Positions 32,246 through 40,626 of a stretch of DNA of 43,573 nucleotides are shown one piece after another. The stretch comes from Paludibacteraceae bacterium (lineage in GTDB: Bacteria > Bacteroidota > Bacteroidia > Bacteroidales > Paludibacteraceae), in NCBI GenBank assembly GCA_017446455.1, contig JAFSQV010000087.1, forward strand, positions 1-43,573, written 5' to 3'. A program made the translations under genes and the position numbers. Position 1 is the first letter of the stretch, and every line of letters begins with the position of its first letter. Below the pieces are notes generated by a model. That model was given only the letters and a program-made list of their open reading frames with translations, was not told the DNA's origin and did no database searches.

Positions 32246-32880
32246 TGTACATCGCTATCGCAGGAAATATCGGAGCAGGCAAGACGACGCTGACCAAGAT
32301 GTTAGCGAAGTACTACGGTTGGGAACCGCGCTTTGAGAGCGTGAGTTTTAATCCGTATCTGGAGGATTACTACGGCAATATAAAGCGCTGGGCATTCTGC
32401 TTGGAGACATATTTCTTGAAGGAACGCTTCAAGGACATGATGGCGGTGCAAAAAGCCACTCATACCATCGTGCAGGACCGTAGTATCTTTGAGGGCGTGT
32501 ATGTGTTCGTGCGCAATAATTACGAGCGCGGTGATTTGAGCGAACGCGATTTTACGACCTTCATGGAGTTGTTCGATCTGATGAAGTCGCAGATGAAGAT
32601 GCCCGATATGATGATTTACTTGCGTAAGTCTGTGCCGGCACTTATCGCGCAGATCCAGAAGCGCGGGCGTGATTATGAGCAGACGATGCAGATTGATTAT
32701 CTAAAGGACCTGAATGAGAAATACGAAGATTTTATCTTCCATAAGTACGAAGGTCGCGTGCTGGTGATCGATTCGGACGGGATGGATTTTGAGAACAACC
32801 CTGCGGACTTCCGTAAGGTGGTAGATAAGGTGGATGCCGAGTTGTTCGGTTTATTCAGCGAAAATAACTGGTCGAAATAA
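32245..32880 (+). CDS. Deoxynucleoside kinase, first of a tandem pair
   Basis: 211 residues, cytoplasmic. P-loop GNIGAGKTT, then EPRFESVSFNPYLEDYYGN, QDRSIFEG (the DRS motif) and a lid-like RGRDYEQTM segment, all typical of the dNK/dGK/dAK family that salvages deoxynucleosides with ATP. It starts on the stop of the GH13 gene, so it is expressed with the amylase operon. A paralogue follows 11 bases later. Substrate cannot be assigned; in some bacteria such tandem kinases form heterodimers for dA and dG. Confidence 0.9.
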   Translation: MYIAIAGNIGAGKTTLTKMLAKYYGWEPRFESVSFNPYLEDYYGNIKRWAFCLETYFLKERFKDMMAVQKATHTIVQDRSIFEGVYVFVRNNYERGDLSERDFTTFMELFDLMKSQMKMPDMMIYLRKSVPALIAQIQKRGRDYEQTMQIDYLKDLNEKYEDFIFHKYEGRVLVIDSDGMDFENNPADFRKVVDKVDAELFGLFSENNWSK

Positions 32881-32891
32881 ATTATACGATT

Positions 32892-33539
32892 ATGCATATA
32901 GCAGTAGCAGGAAACATCGGGTGCGGTAAGACCACCCTGACAAACATGTTAGCCAAACATTATGGCTGGGAACCGCGCTTTGAGAGCGTAGAGTACAATC
33001 CGTATCTGTCGGATTTCTATGCCGATATGGCACGCTGGTCGTTTAATCTTCAGGTCTATTTCCTCAACAAGCGTTTCAAAGACGTAGTGGAGATCGGTAA
33101 GGAGAGCAAGTATATCATCCAGGATCGTACGATCTATGAGGACGCGCGTATCTTTGCGCCGAATTTACACGAGCAGGGCTTTATGTCCGACCGAGATTTT
33201 GATAACTACCGCGATCTATTTGACCTGATGATGTCGCTGGTTAAGATGCCGGATTTATTGATCTATGTGCGCGCCTCTCTTCCAACGCTGGTGGCACAGA
33301 TCCAGAAACGCGGACGCGGGTACGAGCAATCCATCCGCATGGACTATCTGCAGGGTCTGAATGATAAATATGAGAACTGGATCAAAGACTACAAAGGCAA
33401 ACTGCTGATCGTAGAAGGCGATAAGATTAAGTTCGGAGAGAATCCGGAGGATTTCCGTTGGGTTACCGATCGTATCGACGCCGAGTTGTTCGGTCTCTTC
33501 CCCTTTGAGACAAAGGAGCAGACGGGTAAGGAGATTTAA
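32892..33539 (+). CDS. Deoxynucleoside kinase, second of a tandem pair
   Basis: 215 residues, closely related to the preceding kinase (P-loop GNIGCGKTT; EPRFESVEYNPYLSDFYAD; QDRTIYED, with DRT in place of DRS; RGRGYEQSI). The changes at DRS/DRT and around the substrate pocket suggest the two copies differ in nucleoside preference. The last 4 bases overlap the convergent OmpA-like gene. Confidence 0.9.
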   Translation: MHIAVAGNIGCGKTTLTNMLAKHYGWEPRFESVEYNPYLSDFYADMARWSFNLQVYFLNKRFKDVVEIGKESKYIIQDRTIYEDARIFAPNLHEQGFMSDRDFDNYRDLFDLMMSLVKMPDLLIYVRASLPTLVAQIQKRGRGYEQSIRMDYLQGLNDKYENWIKDYKGKLLIVEGDKIKFGENPEDFRWVTDRIDAELFGLFPFETKEQTGKEI

Positions 33540-34597
33540 ATCAAGACAATCTCCACTCTTCGGTTCATTTGCCGATTATCTTCTGAGGTATTTGGCACAA
33601 TAGGGTCGCGCTCTCCGCGGCCCTCTATTTCTATCCGCTCGGGACGTATGCCTCGCTCTATCATCGCTTTCCGCACCTCTTTGCACCGTCCTTCCGAGAG
33701 AATCTGGTTAGAGCGGTCGGAACCGATATTATCCGTATGTCCGACGATACGGATGCGCTGCGTCGGACGGATAGAGAGGAATCGGAACAAGTCGTTAAGC
33801 GCCGGTTCGGACGAACTCAAGATATGCGTTTTGCCTGTGGCGAAATAGATATTATGCAGCACGAAGGACTTTATCTCCTTCGGGTTCATCCGTACGCCGG
33901 TAAAGAGCGTCGGGTCAGTGATCGTGTCGTGGTACGGGAAATAGTCGACGGCGGTAGCGTCGATCGTATAGAACGGGATGCGGTCGTCCAAGAGCACGGC
34001 GAGGGTGGCATGCAGCGAGTCGGACGTGGTCTGCATGATCTTTCGCCCGGCGGGATTGCGCACGATGATATTGGCTACTACCGGTCGCTCGGTCAGACTG
34101 TCCGTGACGGTGAACGTGAGTCGCGTCTCCGGATAGAGGTATAGCTGCACCGCATCTTCGTCTTCTTTATGACGGAAAAAGACGGTGTCGGAGGAGAAGA
34201 AGCCGGTCTTGGCTGCACTGGCCCAATACTGTCCTTCCGGTAAACCCTTGGATACGCGGGAGCGCTTGTTGTCGGAGGCTTTACTGATTTTTGGTTTCCT
34301 ATTTGGCCGCGCGTTGAGTTCCTGCACGGTGACGAACGCAGCGGGGAGCGGTTCCTGTGTCTTTAAGTTGTATGTATAGACATACAATAGTGGTTTCCCA
34401 TCTTTGATACGTTGCCTCTTCGCCGCTTTGGCTTTTGCCGCTTTTTTCTTCTCTGCCTTACGTTTGGCTGCTTCGCGCTTGCGCATCTGTATCTCTTTGG
34501 CCTTCGCGCGCTTCTGCGCGGGCGTAGTCGCATACGCGCACGCGTCCCCTATAAATAAGGAGAGAAGCAGAAGAAATATAGTTGCGAAACGTCTCAT
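33536..34597 (-). CDS. OmpA-family protein with Lys/Ala-rich region and Cna-B/CarboxypepD-like domain
   Basis: 353 residues: signal peptide (IFLLLLSLFIGDACA); a strongly basic Lys/Ala/Arg stretch at about 28-66; a beta-sandwich domain resembling carboxypeptidase-regulatory folds (LYVYTYNLKTQEPLPAAFVT); a second such region; then a C-terminal OmpA peptidoglycan-binding domain (~245-353; IYFATGKTHILSSSEPALND, VGHTDNIGSDRSNQILSEGR, RRVEIVL). It is likely periplasmic or outer-membrane-associated, tethered to peptidoglycan. The basic region could bind nucleic acid, LPS or teichoic-like polymers, or simply be a linker. No promoter was seen; a tRNA and hairpin lie upstream on the same strand, so read-through is possible. 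Confidence 0.85.
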   Translation of the reverse strand: MRRFATIFLLLLSLFIGDACAYATTPAQKRAKAKEIQMRKREAAKRKAEKKKAAKAKAAKRQRIKDGKPLLYVYTYNLKTQEPLPAAFVTVQELNARPNRKPKISKASDNKRSRVSKGLPEGQYWASAAKTGFFSSDTVFFRHKEDEDAVQLYLYPETRLTFTVTDSLTERPVVANIIVRNPAGRKIMQTTSDSLHATLAVLLDDRIPFYTIDATAVDYFPYHDTITDPTLFTGVRMNPKEIKSFVLHNIYFATGKTHILSSSEPALNDLFRFLSIRPTQRIRIVGHTDNIGSDRSNQILSEGRCKEVRKAMIERGIRPERIEIEGRGERDPIVPNTSEDNRQMNRRVEIVLI

Positions 34598-34614
34598 GTC
34601 TTTTTTTTATAGAA

Positions 34615-34645
34615 CAGGAGGATAGTCGATGGGACTATCCTCCTG
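34615..34645 (-). terminator. Strong hairpin between tRNA and OmpA-like gene
   Basis: A 13-bp perfect stem (CAGGAGGATAGTC/GACTATCCTCCTG) with loop GATGG lies 4 bases beyond the tRNA 3' end. On the minus strand it is followed by TTCTATAAAAAAAA, not a T-run, so it may be a processing signal or leader structure rather than a terminator. Confidence 0.5.
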
Positions 34646-34648
34646 CTG

Positions 34649-34723
34649 TGGTCCCACTTGGGCTTGAACCAAGGACCCCCTGATTATGAGTCAGGTGCTA
34701 CTAACCAACTGAGCTATGGGACC
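34649..34723 (-). tRNA. tRNA with CAU anticodon (Met or Ile2)
   Basis: 75 bases on the minus strand. Acceptor stem GGTCCCA/TGGGACC, anticodon arm CCTGA-CTCATAA-TCAGG, T-stem CTTGG/CCAAG, discriminator A, no encoded CCA. The non-initiator body with CAU could be elongator tRNA-Met or a tRNA-Ile read after lysidine modification; the sequence alone does not decide. Confidence 0.9.
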
Positions 34724-34749
34724 CCGCGCAAGCGTCGCGTGCGCGATTG

Positions 34750-36558
34750 TTATCTACCCAGACGAGTGTTGTTGTACAATACCAAACTCTCGTCTTTGGT
34801 GATATCCATCTCTTGCTCCGTCAACTCAGGAATGGTCAGTTCGATTCCCGGGGTCAACTTATTCGGGTTAGCAATCTGATCTTTGTTAGCAATATAGATG
34901 AATACCCAGCAGTAGGTGTTGTCGTAGTACTGGCGAGCCAGTTTGGAGAGCGTAGTGGTAGGTTCGGTCACTACTGTCTCGTTCTCACGTTGCGTGTACT
35001 CGTTCACTTTCTCTTTGCGCGAACTCTCTGCCAGAGGAATGGTCTTCACTGGTGCGGGAGCGGGTGCAGCTTTCGGTTCCGGCTCCGCCATTACCTCCTC
35101 TTCGAGAACCGTATGCTGCTCGTCGAGGTTCGCTTTCATACGCTCGAAGGTATCTTTGTCCACGAGGCGGATAGCGGCGCGACGGTTCGGACCGTAAGCG
35201 GCGGTACTGCGACGGCCGATGATCTTACCCATGCCGCGTCCATGCAGGCGGGTCGAATCGATACCATGCTCAGCTTCCAACTCATCCACTACGTTCTCTG
35301 CACGCTTGTCGCCCAATTCGAAGTTGTGCTTATCCGAACCCGTGTTGTCGCAATAACCGGTAACCACAGCATAGAGCTCCGGGTCATCCTCTAAGCGGTC
35401 AGCCACTTGTTGAATAGTGATGAGCGCTTTAGTATCCAGATTAGACTTATTGTTGTCAAAGTATACATAGTATACCGACTCCAAATCACGCTCATATTGC
35501 TCATACGTCTCGCGGATGATGATCGAGTCATGACGGATGATAACTGTATCGTGGCACGGCTGCATAGCCATTTTCTTCTCCCAAGTCTCAAAGCTGGAGA
35601 TGTTACGAACGTGGGTCTTCTTAACTGCCTCAAACTTAACACGCAAGTTTAAAGTAACATCGAAGATACCGTCGTTGTTCTTGGATGCATAGGACGATGC
35701 GCTCTGCTTGTGGTATCCACGACCGTCAATATAGTCGCGCGTAAAATAGGTGTAGTCTGCGCGAACGCCCAGCGCGAGCGTACGATTGAGGTTAAACTCT
35801 ACGTTCACACCGGCTTGGAGATAACCCAGTACGTTATAGTTGACATCATAATCTCCGGCGAACTCTCCATCCGAGTTGATATAACCGGTAGTCCCGCCAC
35901 GGCCGTGCGTCGGGTTAATCCACTTTCCTTTCGAAGCGTCAAAATACTTGTCATCCTTGTAGTAGCAAGCGCGTCTGTACCATGCGGCACCACCACCGAT
36001 ATACGGGATGATGGACACGATCTTCTTCTCTGCTCTCGGGAAGATCAGGTTCACGAAGTCCATTGCCAAGTAACCACCGGCTTTGTGCATGTGTCCGTGA
36101 AGCAAGGTGTCGGCATTCAGCTTGTTACCTCCGGCATCTACCTGGTTCGGATTTCCGGTAACGGTGTACATGTCATACATGTACTGAATACCGAGACTCC
36201 ATACCGGAGTAAAGTTGTACTCCAGCGCAACACCGGCAGCCGGCACGGCTACATTGTGCTTCATCTCCGAGGTAAAGTCACCGTCGAAGGCATTGAAACC
36301 TGCGTGCGGAATCAAAGACCAGTGTGCGTACTCTTCGGAAACTACTTGGTTTTCCTCCACCTTGTACGGATGAACACCCTTAACCTCTTTTGGTTGTTGT
36401 GACTGCAGTTCTGGTTGCGACTCCGGTTGCGGCTCCAATTGCTGTTCCTGTTGTTGCTGCTCCTGCTGCGGCTCCAGCGGCTGCTCCTCCTGTACTTCCT
36501 GCGCAAATAGTGCTACAGAGAAGCATAAAAACGAAATGAATAGTATACTTTTCTTCAT
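34750..36558 (-). CDS. OmpA-family outer-membrane protein with C-terminal LysM-like domain
   Basis: 602 residues: signal peptide (ILFISFLCFSVALFA), a Gln/Glu/Pro-rich linker (~20-56), an outer-membrane barrel (~75-320; YNFTPVWSLGIQYMYDMYTV, YIGGGAAWY, GVRADYTYF), an OmpA domain (~365-470; VYFDNNKSNLDTKAL, TGYCDNTGSDKHNFELGDKR, RRAAIRL), an Ala/Pro linker and a LysM-like end (TTTLSKLARQYYDNTYCWVF ... NPNKLTPGIELTIP). Both OmpA and LysM domains bind peptidoglycan, so this is probably a structural link between outer membrane and cell wall. It has its own promoter at 36603-36610. Confidence 0.9.
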   Translation of the reverse strand: MKKSILFISFLCFSVALFAQEVQEEQPLEPQQEQQQQEQQLEPQPESQPELQSQQPKEVKGVHPYKVEENQVVSEEYAHWSLIPHAGFNAFDGDFTSEMKHNVAVPAAGVALEYNFTPVWSLGIQYMYDMYTVTGNPNQVDAGGNKLNADTLLHGHMHKAGGYLAMDFVNLIFPRAEKKIVSIIPYIGGGAAWYRRACYYKDDKYFDASKGKWINPTHGRGGTTGYINSDGEFAGDYDVNYNVLGYLQAGVNVEFNLNRTLALGVRADYTYFTRDYIDGRGYHKQSASSYASKNNDGIFDVTLNLRVKFEAVKKTHVRNISSFETWEKKMAMQPCHDTVIIRHDSIIIRETYEQYERDLESVYYVYFDNNKSNLDTKALITIQQVADRLEDDPELYAVVTGYCDNTGSDKHNFELGDKRAENVVDELEAEHGIDSTRLHGRGMGKIIGRRSTAAYGPNRRAAIRLVDKDTFERMKANLDEQHTVLEEEVMAEPEPKAAPAPAPVKTIPLAESSRKEKVNEYTQRENETVVTEPTTTLSKLARQYYDNTYCWVFIYIANKDQIANPNKLTPGIELTIPELTEQEMDITKDESLVLYNNTRLGR

Positions 36559-36602
36559 AATGAGAAGAGATTGATGTTACAATATAATCACAATTCAGGG
36601 CG

Positions 36603-36633
36603 CAAAGGTACAACTTTTTTTTGATATAACCAA
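36603..36633 (-). promoter_or_regulatory. Bacteroidetes promoter for the OmpA-LysM gene
   Basis: On the minus strand: TTG (36633-36631), 20 bases, TACCTTTG (36610-36603). Confidence 0.8.
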
Positions 36634-36670
36634 ATATTTTTTAAAAAAAATATATTTTTTACCTTAAGTA

Positions 36671-36701
36671 TTGCGCATATGAGAATTTTTTTGTACATTT
36701 G
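36671..36701 (+). promoter_or_regulatory. Bacteroidetes promoter for pta-ackA
   Basis: TTG (36671-36673), 20 bases, TACATTTG (36694-36701), then CAGTCG; ATG at 36740. Confidence 0.8.
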
Positions 36702-36739
36702 CAGTCGATTTCAATGCAAATACTTAATCACGTTATATT

Positions 36740-37738
36740 ATGGATATTTTAGAACAAATGATCGCGCGTGCGAAGGCGAATCCGCAGCGCATCGTGTTGC
36801 CGGAAGGCGACGAACCACGTACGTTAGAGGCTGCTAATATCTTGTTGCGAGACAAGATCGCGCAGCTTATTTTGATCGGCGACCCCGAGAAGATCAAGGG
36901 CATGGCTGCCGAGAAGGGTTTTGAGCACATTAAAGAGGCTAAGATCGTAGACCCGATTCATGATCCGAAGATGCCGGAGTATGCGAATCTTCTCTTCGAG
37001 CTTCGCAAAGCGAAGGGTATGACCGAGGAAGAGGCTGCGAAGAAAGCGCAAGACCCATTGTACCTGGGTTGCCTCATGATCAAAGCCGGCGATGCGGATG
37101 GTGAGTTAGCCGGTGCGCGTGGTACGACGGCCGATACGATCCGCCCGGCCTTCCAGATCCTCAAGACCAAACCCGGGTGCTCCATCGTGAGCGGCGCGTT
37201 CCTCATGTTCACGCCGGCGAAACACCTCGGCGAGAACGGCTTCCTGCTCTTTGCCGACTGTGCGGTAAACCCGAATCCGGATGCGAAGCAGTTGGCGGAG
37301 ATCGCTATCTCCACGGCGGAGACGGCACGCGCTATCGCCGGTATCGAGCCGCGCGTAGCGATGTTGTCCTTCAGTACGAAGGGTAGTGCAAAGCATGAGT
37401 TGGTGGACAAAGTGGCGGAGGCTACGAAACTGGCGAAAGAGATGGCGCCGGAACTCCAGTTAGACGGTGAGTTACAAGCCGATGCAGCGCTCGTAGAGAG
37501 CGTAGCAAAGACCAAAGCGCCGGGTAGTCCGGTGGCCGGTAAAGCGAACGTACTCGTCTTCCCGGATCTGCAAGCCGGAAACATCGGTTACAAACTCGTA
37601 GAGCGTTTCTCGGGTGCAGACGCCGTAGGTCCGATTCTCCAAGGTATCGCAGCGCCGGTGAACGACCTGAGCCGTGGATGCAAAGTACAGGATATCGTAC
37701 AGATGGTAGTCATCACTGCCAATCAAGCAATTAAGTAA
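36740..37738 (+). CDS. pta: Phosphate acetyltransferase
   Basis: 332 residues, the short single-domain form of Pta. It converts acetyl-CoA and phosphate to acetyl phosphate in the cytoplasm. Motifs: RIVLPEGDEPRTLEAA at the N-terminus, GARGTTADTIRPAFQILKTK, LFADCAVNPNPDAKQLAEIA, MLSFSTKGSAKHE, DGELQADAAL and FPDLQAGNIGYKLVERF. AckA follows 24 bases later, making the standard acetate and ATP-generating pair that ends sugar fermentation. Confidence 0.96.
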   Translation: MDILEQMIARAKANPQRIVLPEGDEPRTLEAANILLRDKIAQLILIGDPEKIKGMAAEKGFEHIKEAKIVDPIHDPKMPEYANLLFELRKAKGMTEEEAAKKAQDPLYLGCLMIKAGDADGELAGARGTTADTIRPAFQILKTKPGCSIVSGAFLMFTPAKHLGENGFLLFADCAVNPNPDAKQLAEIAISTAETARAIAGIEPRVAMLSFSTKGSAKHELVDKVAEATKLAKEMAPELQLDGELQADAALVESVAKTKAPGSPVAGKANVLVFPDLQAGNIGYKLVERFSGADAVGPILQGIAAPVNDLSRGCKVQDIVQMVVITANQAIK

Positions 37739-37762
37739 ATAACCTTATTAAATATAATACAC

Positions 37763-38953
37763 ATGAAGATTCTAGTTCTCAACTGCGGCAGCAGTAGTAT
37801 CAAGTACAAACTCTTTGACATGGAGAGCAAGCGCGTGATGGCGCAAGGCGGTATCGAGAAAATCGGTTTGCCGGATTCGTTCCTGTTGGTAAAACTGCCG
37901 AATGGCGAGAAGGTGAAATTCGAGAAGTCGATGCCGGAGCATACCGTAGGTATTGAGTTGATTCTCGAGAAACTGGTAGATCCGCAGATCGGATGCATCA
38001 AGGACCTCAAGGAGATCAACGCGGTGGGTCACCGCGTAGTCCATGGAGGCGAGAAATTCAATAAGTCCGTGCTCATCACGCCGGAAGTGAAGGCGCAGAT
38101 TATTGAGTGTGTGGACCTCGCTCCGCTGCATAACCCTGCAAACCTGAAGGGTATTGACGCGATAGAGAAGAGTCTGCCGGGCGTGCCGCAGGTGGCAGTT
38201 TTTGATACGGCTTTCCACCAGACCATGCCGGATTATGCATACATGTATGCATTGCCCTACGAGTTGTACGAGAAATATGCGATTCGTCGTTATGGTTTCC
38301 ACGGCACGAGTCATCGTTACGTGAGCGCACGCGTATGCGAATTCTTAGGTGTGGACCCGAAGGGTAAGAAGATAGTTACTGCGCATATCGGCGGTGGCGG
38401 CAGTTGTACGGCTGTTATGGACGGCAAGAGCGTCGACACGTCCATGGGTCTGACGCCGGTAGAGGGACTCGTCATGGGTACTCGTGCGGGTGACTTGGAC
38501 CTTGGCGCTGCGACCTTTATCATGGATAAAGAGCACCTGTCCACGGCGGAGTTTAACAATCTTGTCAATAAGAAATCGGGTCTGCTCGGCGTGAGCGGCG
38601 TGTCGAGTGACTGCCGTGATATCGAGGCGGCTATCAACGAGGGCAACAAGCGCGCGGACTTGGCGCGTAAGATGTTCATCTACCGCGTGAAGAAATATAT
38701 CGGCGCGTATGCTGCGGCGATGAACGGTATCGATATCCTGGTCTTCACGGCCGGCATCGGCGAGAACGACCCGTATATCCGCGCAGAGATCATGAAGGGC
38801 CTCAGTTTCCTCGGTATCGAACTGGACGAAGAGGCCAACAAAGTGCGCGGCGAGGAGCGTATCATCTCTAAGAAAGGCTCGAAAGTAACGGTCTGCCTCA
38901 TCCCGACGGACGAAGAGTTAATGATTGCAAGTGACACGGCTGCGCTGGTATGA
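37763..38953 (+). CDS. ackA: Acetate kinase
   Basis: 396 residues. AckA makes ATP and acetate from acetyl phosphate and ADP. Family motifs are intact: VLNCGSSSIKYKLFDM, VGHRVVHGGEKF, FDTAFHQTMPDYAYMYALPY, RYGFHGTSHRYVS, AHIGGGGSCTAV, DTSMGLTPVEGLVMGTRAGD and FTAGIGEND. The stop overlaps the start of the following GH13 gene (ATGA), so acetate production and glucan breakdown are coupled in one operon. Confidence 0.97.
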   Translation: MKILVLNCGSSSIKYKLFDMESKRVMAQGGIEKIGLPDSFLLVKLPNGEKVKFEKSMPEHTVGIELILEKLVDPQIGCIKDLKEINAVGHRVVHGGEKFNKSVLITPEVKAQIIECVDLAPLHNPANLKGIDAIEKSLPGVPQVAVFDTAFHQTMPDYAYMYALPYELYEKYAIRRYGFHGTSHRYVSARVCEFLGVDPKGKKIVTAHIGGGGSCTAVMDGKSVDTSMGLTPVEGLVMGTRAGDLDLGAATFIMDKEHLSTAEFNNLVNKKSGLLGVSGVSSDCRDIEAAINEGNKRADLARKMFIYRVKKYIGAYAAAMNGIDILVFTAGIGENDPYIRAEIMKGLSFLGIELDEEANKVRGEERIISKKGSKVTVCLIPTDEELMIASDTAALV

Positions 38954-40590
38954 GTAAACCGATCATTTACCAACTCTTTCCGCGCTGGTTTACGAACTAT
39001 AACGAGACGCGTAAGCATAACGGCACGAAAGAGGAGAACGGCTGCGGACGATTTGTCGATATCAACGAGCGGGCACTCAAAGCCATAGTGGATTTGGGTG
39101 TTACGCATGTGTGGTATACCGGCGTCATTCGTCACGCTACGGCGCAGTATAACAACCCGGCTATTACCAAAGGTAAAGCCGGTTCTCCGTACGCCATCAC
39201 CGACTACTACGACGTCGATCCGGATCTGGCGAAGAACGAATCCAAACGCATGGAGGAGTTCGAAGCGCTCGTGAAGCGCACCCATGATGCCGGCTTGGGC
39301 GTCATCATCGACTTCGTGCCGAACCACGTCAGTCGTGAGTACAAGAGTGCCTGCAAACCCGCTTCCGTCAAGGACCTGGGCGAAGGCGATCATCCCGAGT
39401 GGGCTTTCTCCCCGCTCAATGACTTCTACTACCTCCCCGGAGAACACTTCACCATGGATAAGGACTTGCAGGGCTACGACGAGTATCCTGCGAAGGTTAC
39501 CGGTAATGACTGTTTCACGAGTCATCCGTCGGAGAACGACTGGTACGAGACCGTGAAACTGAACTACGGCGTCTTCTACCAGGGCGGTATGGAGAAGCAG
39601 TTCAATCCGATTCCTTCGGTATGGCCTAAGATGCTGAATATCTTGCTTTTCTGGGCAAGCAAAGGTATCGATGGTGTGCGTGTGGATATGGCCGAGATGG
39701 TGCCGGTGGAGTTCTTCGCATGGACCATCGCGCAGGTGAAGAAGAAATACAAGAAGTTCGTCTTCATCGGCGAGTGCTACGACCCGTATAAGTACGACGC
39801 GTACTTGGCTGCGGGTTTCGACTATCTGTACGACAAAGTGGGTATGTACGAGTACCTGCGCGGCGTGACCAGTAAGGGCTGGGCGGCGGATGGTATCACC
39901 CGTCAGTGGATGCAGCACGGCGACGCGCGTATCCACCATATGCTCTATTTCCTCGAGAACCATGACGAGCAGCGTCTGGCCAGCGGATTCTTCTGCGGCG
40001 ACGGCCGGTGTGCCGAACCCGCGATGATCGTGGCGGCTACCCTCAACCGGTGTCCGCTCATGATCTATGCCGGTCAGGAAGTAGGCGAACGCGGCATGGA
40101 TATGGAGGGCTTCAGCGGTATCGACGGTCGCACAACCATCTTTGACTACTGGGGTGTAAAGAGTATCCAGGCTTGGGCGAACAAAGGTAAGTTCGATGGT
40201 GCCAAACTGTCGCCGGAGCAGAAAGACCTGCGGGCTTTCTACCAATCCCTGTTGACCATCGCCCGCGACGACAAAGCCATTCAGAAAGGCAAGATGTACG
40301 ATATCACCTACGCGCAGAGCATCGGTTTTGACCGTCAGCAACATTTCGCTTTCCTTCGTCACGTGAAGGGCGAGACGCTGTTGGTACTGGTGAATTTCCA
40401 CGACCGCGAACAGAGTATCAATGTCCGTATCCCGAATGACGCTTTTGTGTACTTGGGCTTGGACGGCAAGGCTGGCGCGATAGGAACTGATCTGCTGCGC
40501 GGCGGTAGGTATGATGTGAACTTTGTGCCCGATGGCGAGTCGCAGATCACCCTGCCCGCCTGGACCGGAGTAATCCTAAAAATCAAATAA
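38950..40590 (+). CDS. Cytoplasmic alpha-amylase-family (GH13) enzyme
   Basis: 546 residues with no signal peptide, so intracellular, unlike the four secreted GH13 enzymes. Motifs: PIIYQLFPRWFTN at the start, VIIDFVPNHVSREY, GVRVDMAEM with nucleophile Asp246, FIGECYD with Glu275 and FLENHDEQR with Asp339. A C-terminal beta domain (LLVLVNFHDREQSINVRIPN) completes it, and no sorting tail is present. It probably hydrolyses or transglycosylates imported malto-oligosaccharides; precise specificity is not readable. It overlaps ackA by 4 bases. Confidence 0.88.
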   Translation: MSKPIIYQLFPRWFTNYNETRKHNGTKEENGCGRFVDINERALKAIVDLGVTHVWYTGVIRHATAQYNNPAITKGKAGSPYAITDYYDVDPDLAKNESKRMEEFEALVKRTHDAGLGVIIDFVPNHVSREYKSACKPASVKDLGEGDHPEWAFSPLNDFYYLPGEHFTMDKDLQGYDEYPAKVTGNDCFTSHPSENDWYETVKLNYGVFYQGGMEKQFNPIPSVWPKMLNILLFWASKGIDGVRVDMAEMVPVEFFAWTIAQVKKKYKKFVFIGECYDPYKYDAYLAAGFDYLYDKVGMYEYLRGVTSKGWAADGITRQWMQHGDARIHHMLYFLENHDEQRLASGFFCGDGRCAEPAMIVAATLNRCPLMIYAGQEVGERGMDMEGFSGIDGRTTIFDYWGVKSIQAWANKGKFDGAKLSPEQKDLRAFYQSLLTIARDDKAIQKGKMYDITYAQSIGFDRQQHFAFLRHVKGETLLVLVNFHDREQSINVRIPNDAFVYLGLDGKAGAIGTDLLRGGRYDVNFVPDGESQITLPAWTGVILKIK

Positions 40591-40618
40591 ATCATCAATT
40601 TGCAATTAGCAATCATAA
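40591..40618. repeat. Heptamer array between GH13 and UbiA genes, four units
   Basis: ATCATCA, ATTTGCA, ATTAGCA, ATCATAA, lying in the gap and ending 9 bases before the UbiA start codon. Confidence 0.6.
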
Positions 40619-40626
40619 ATGATATC

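Noticed and set aside
38680..40401. 573-residue open frame on the minus strand
   Set aside because: It lies fully opposite ackA and the GH13 gene, has no family motifs, and arises from codon bias of the real genes.
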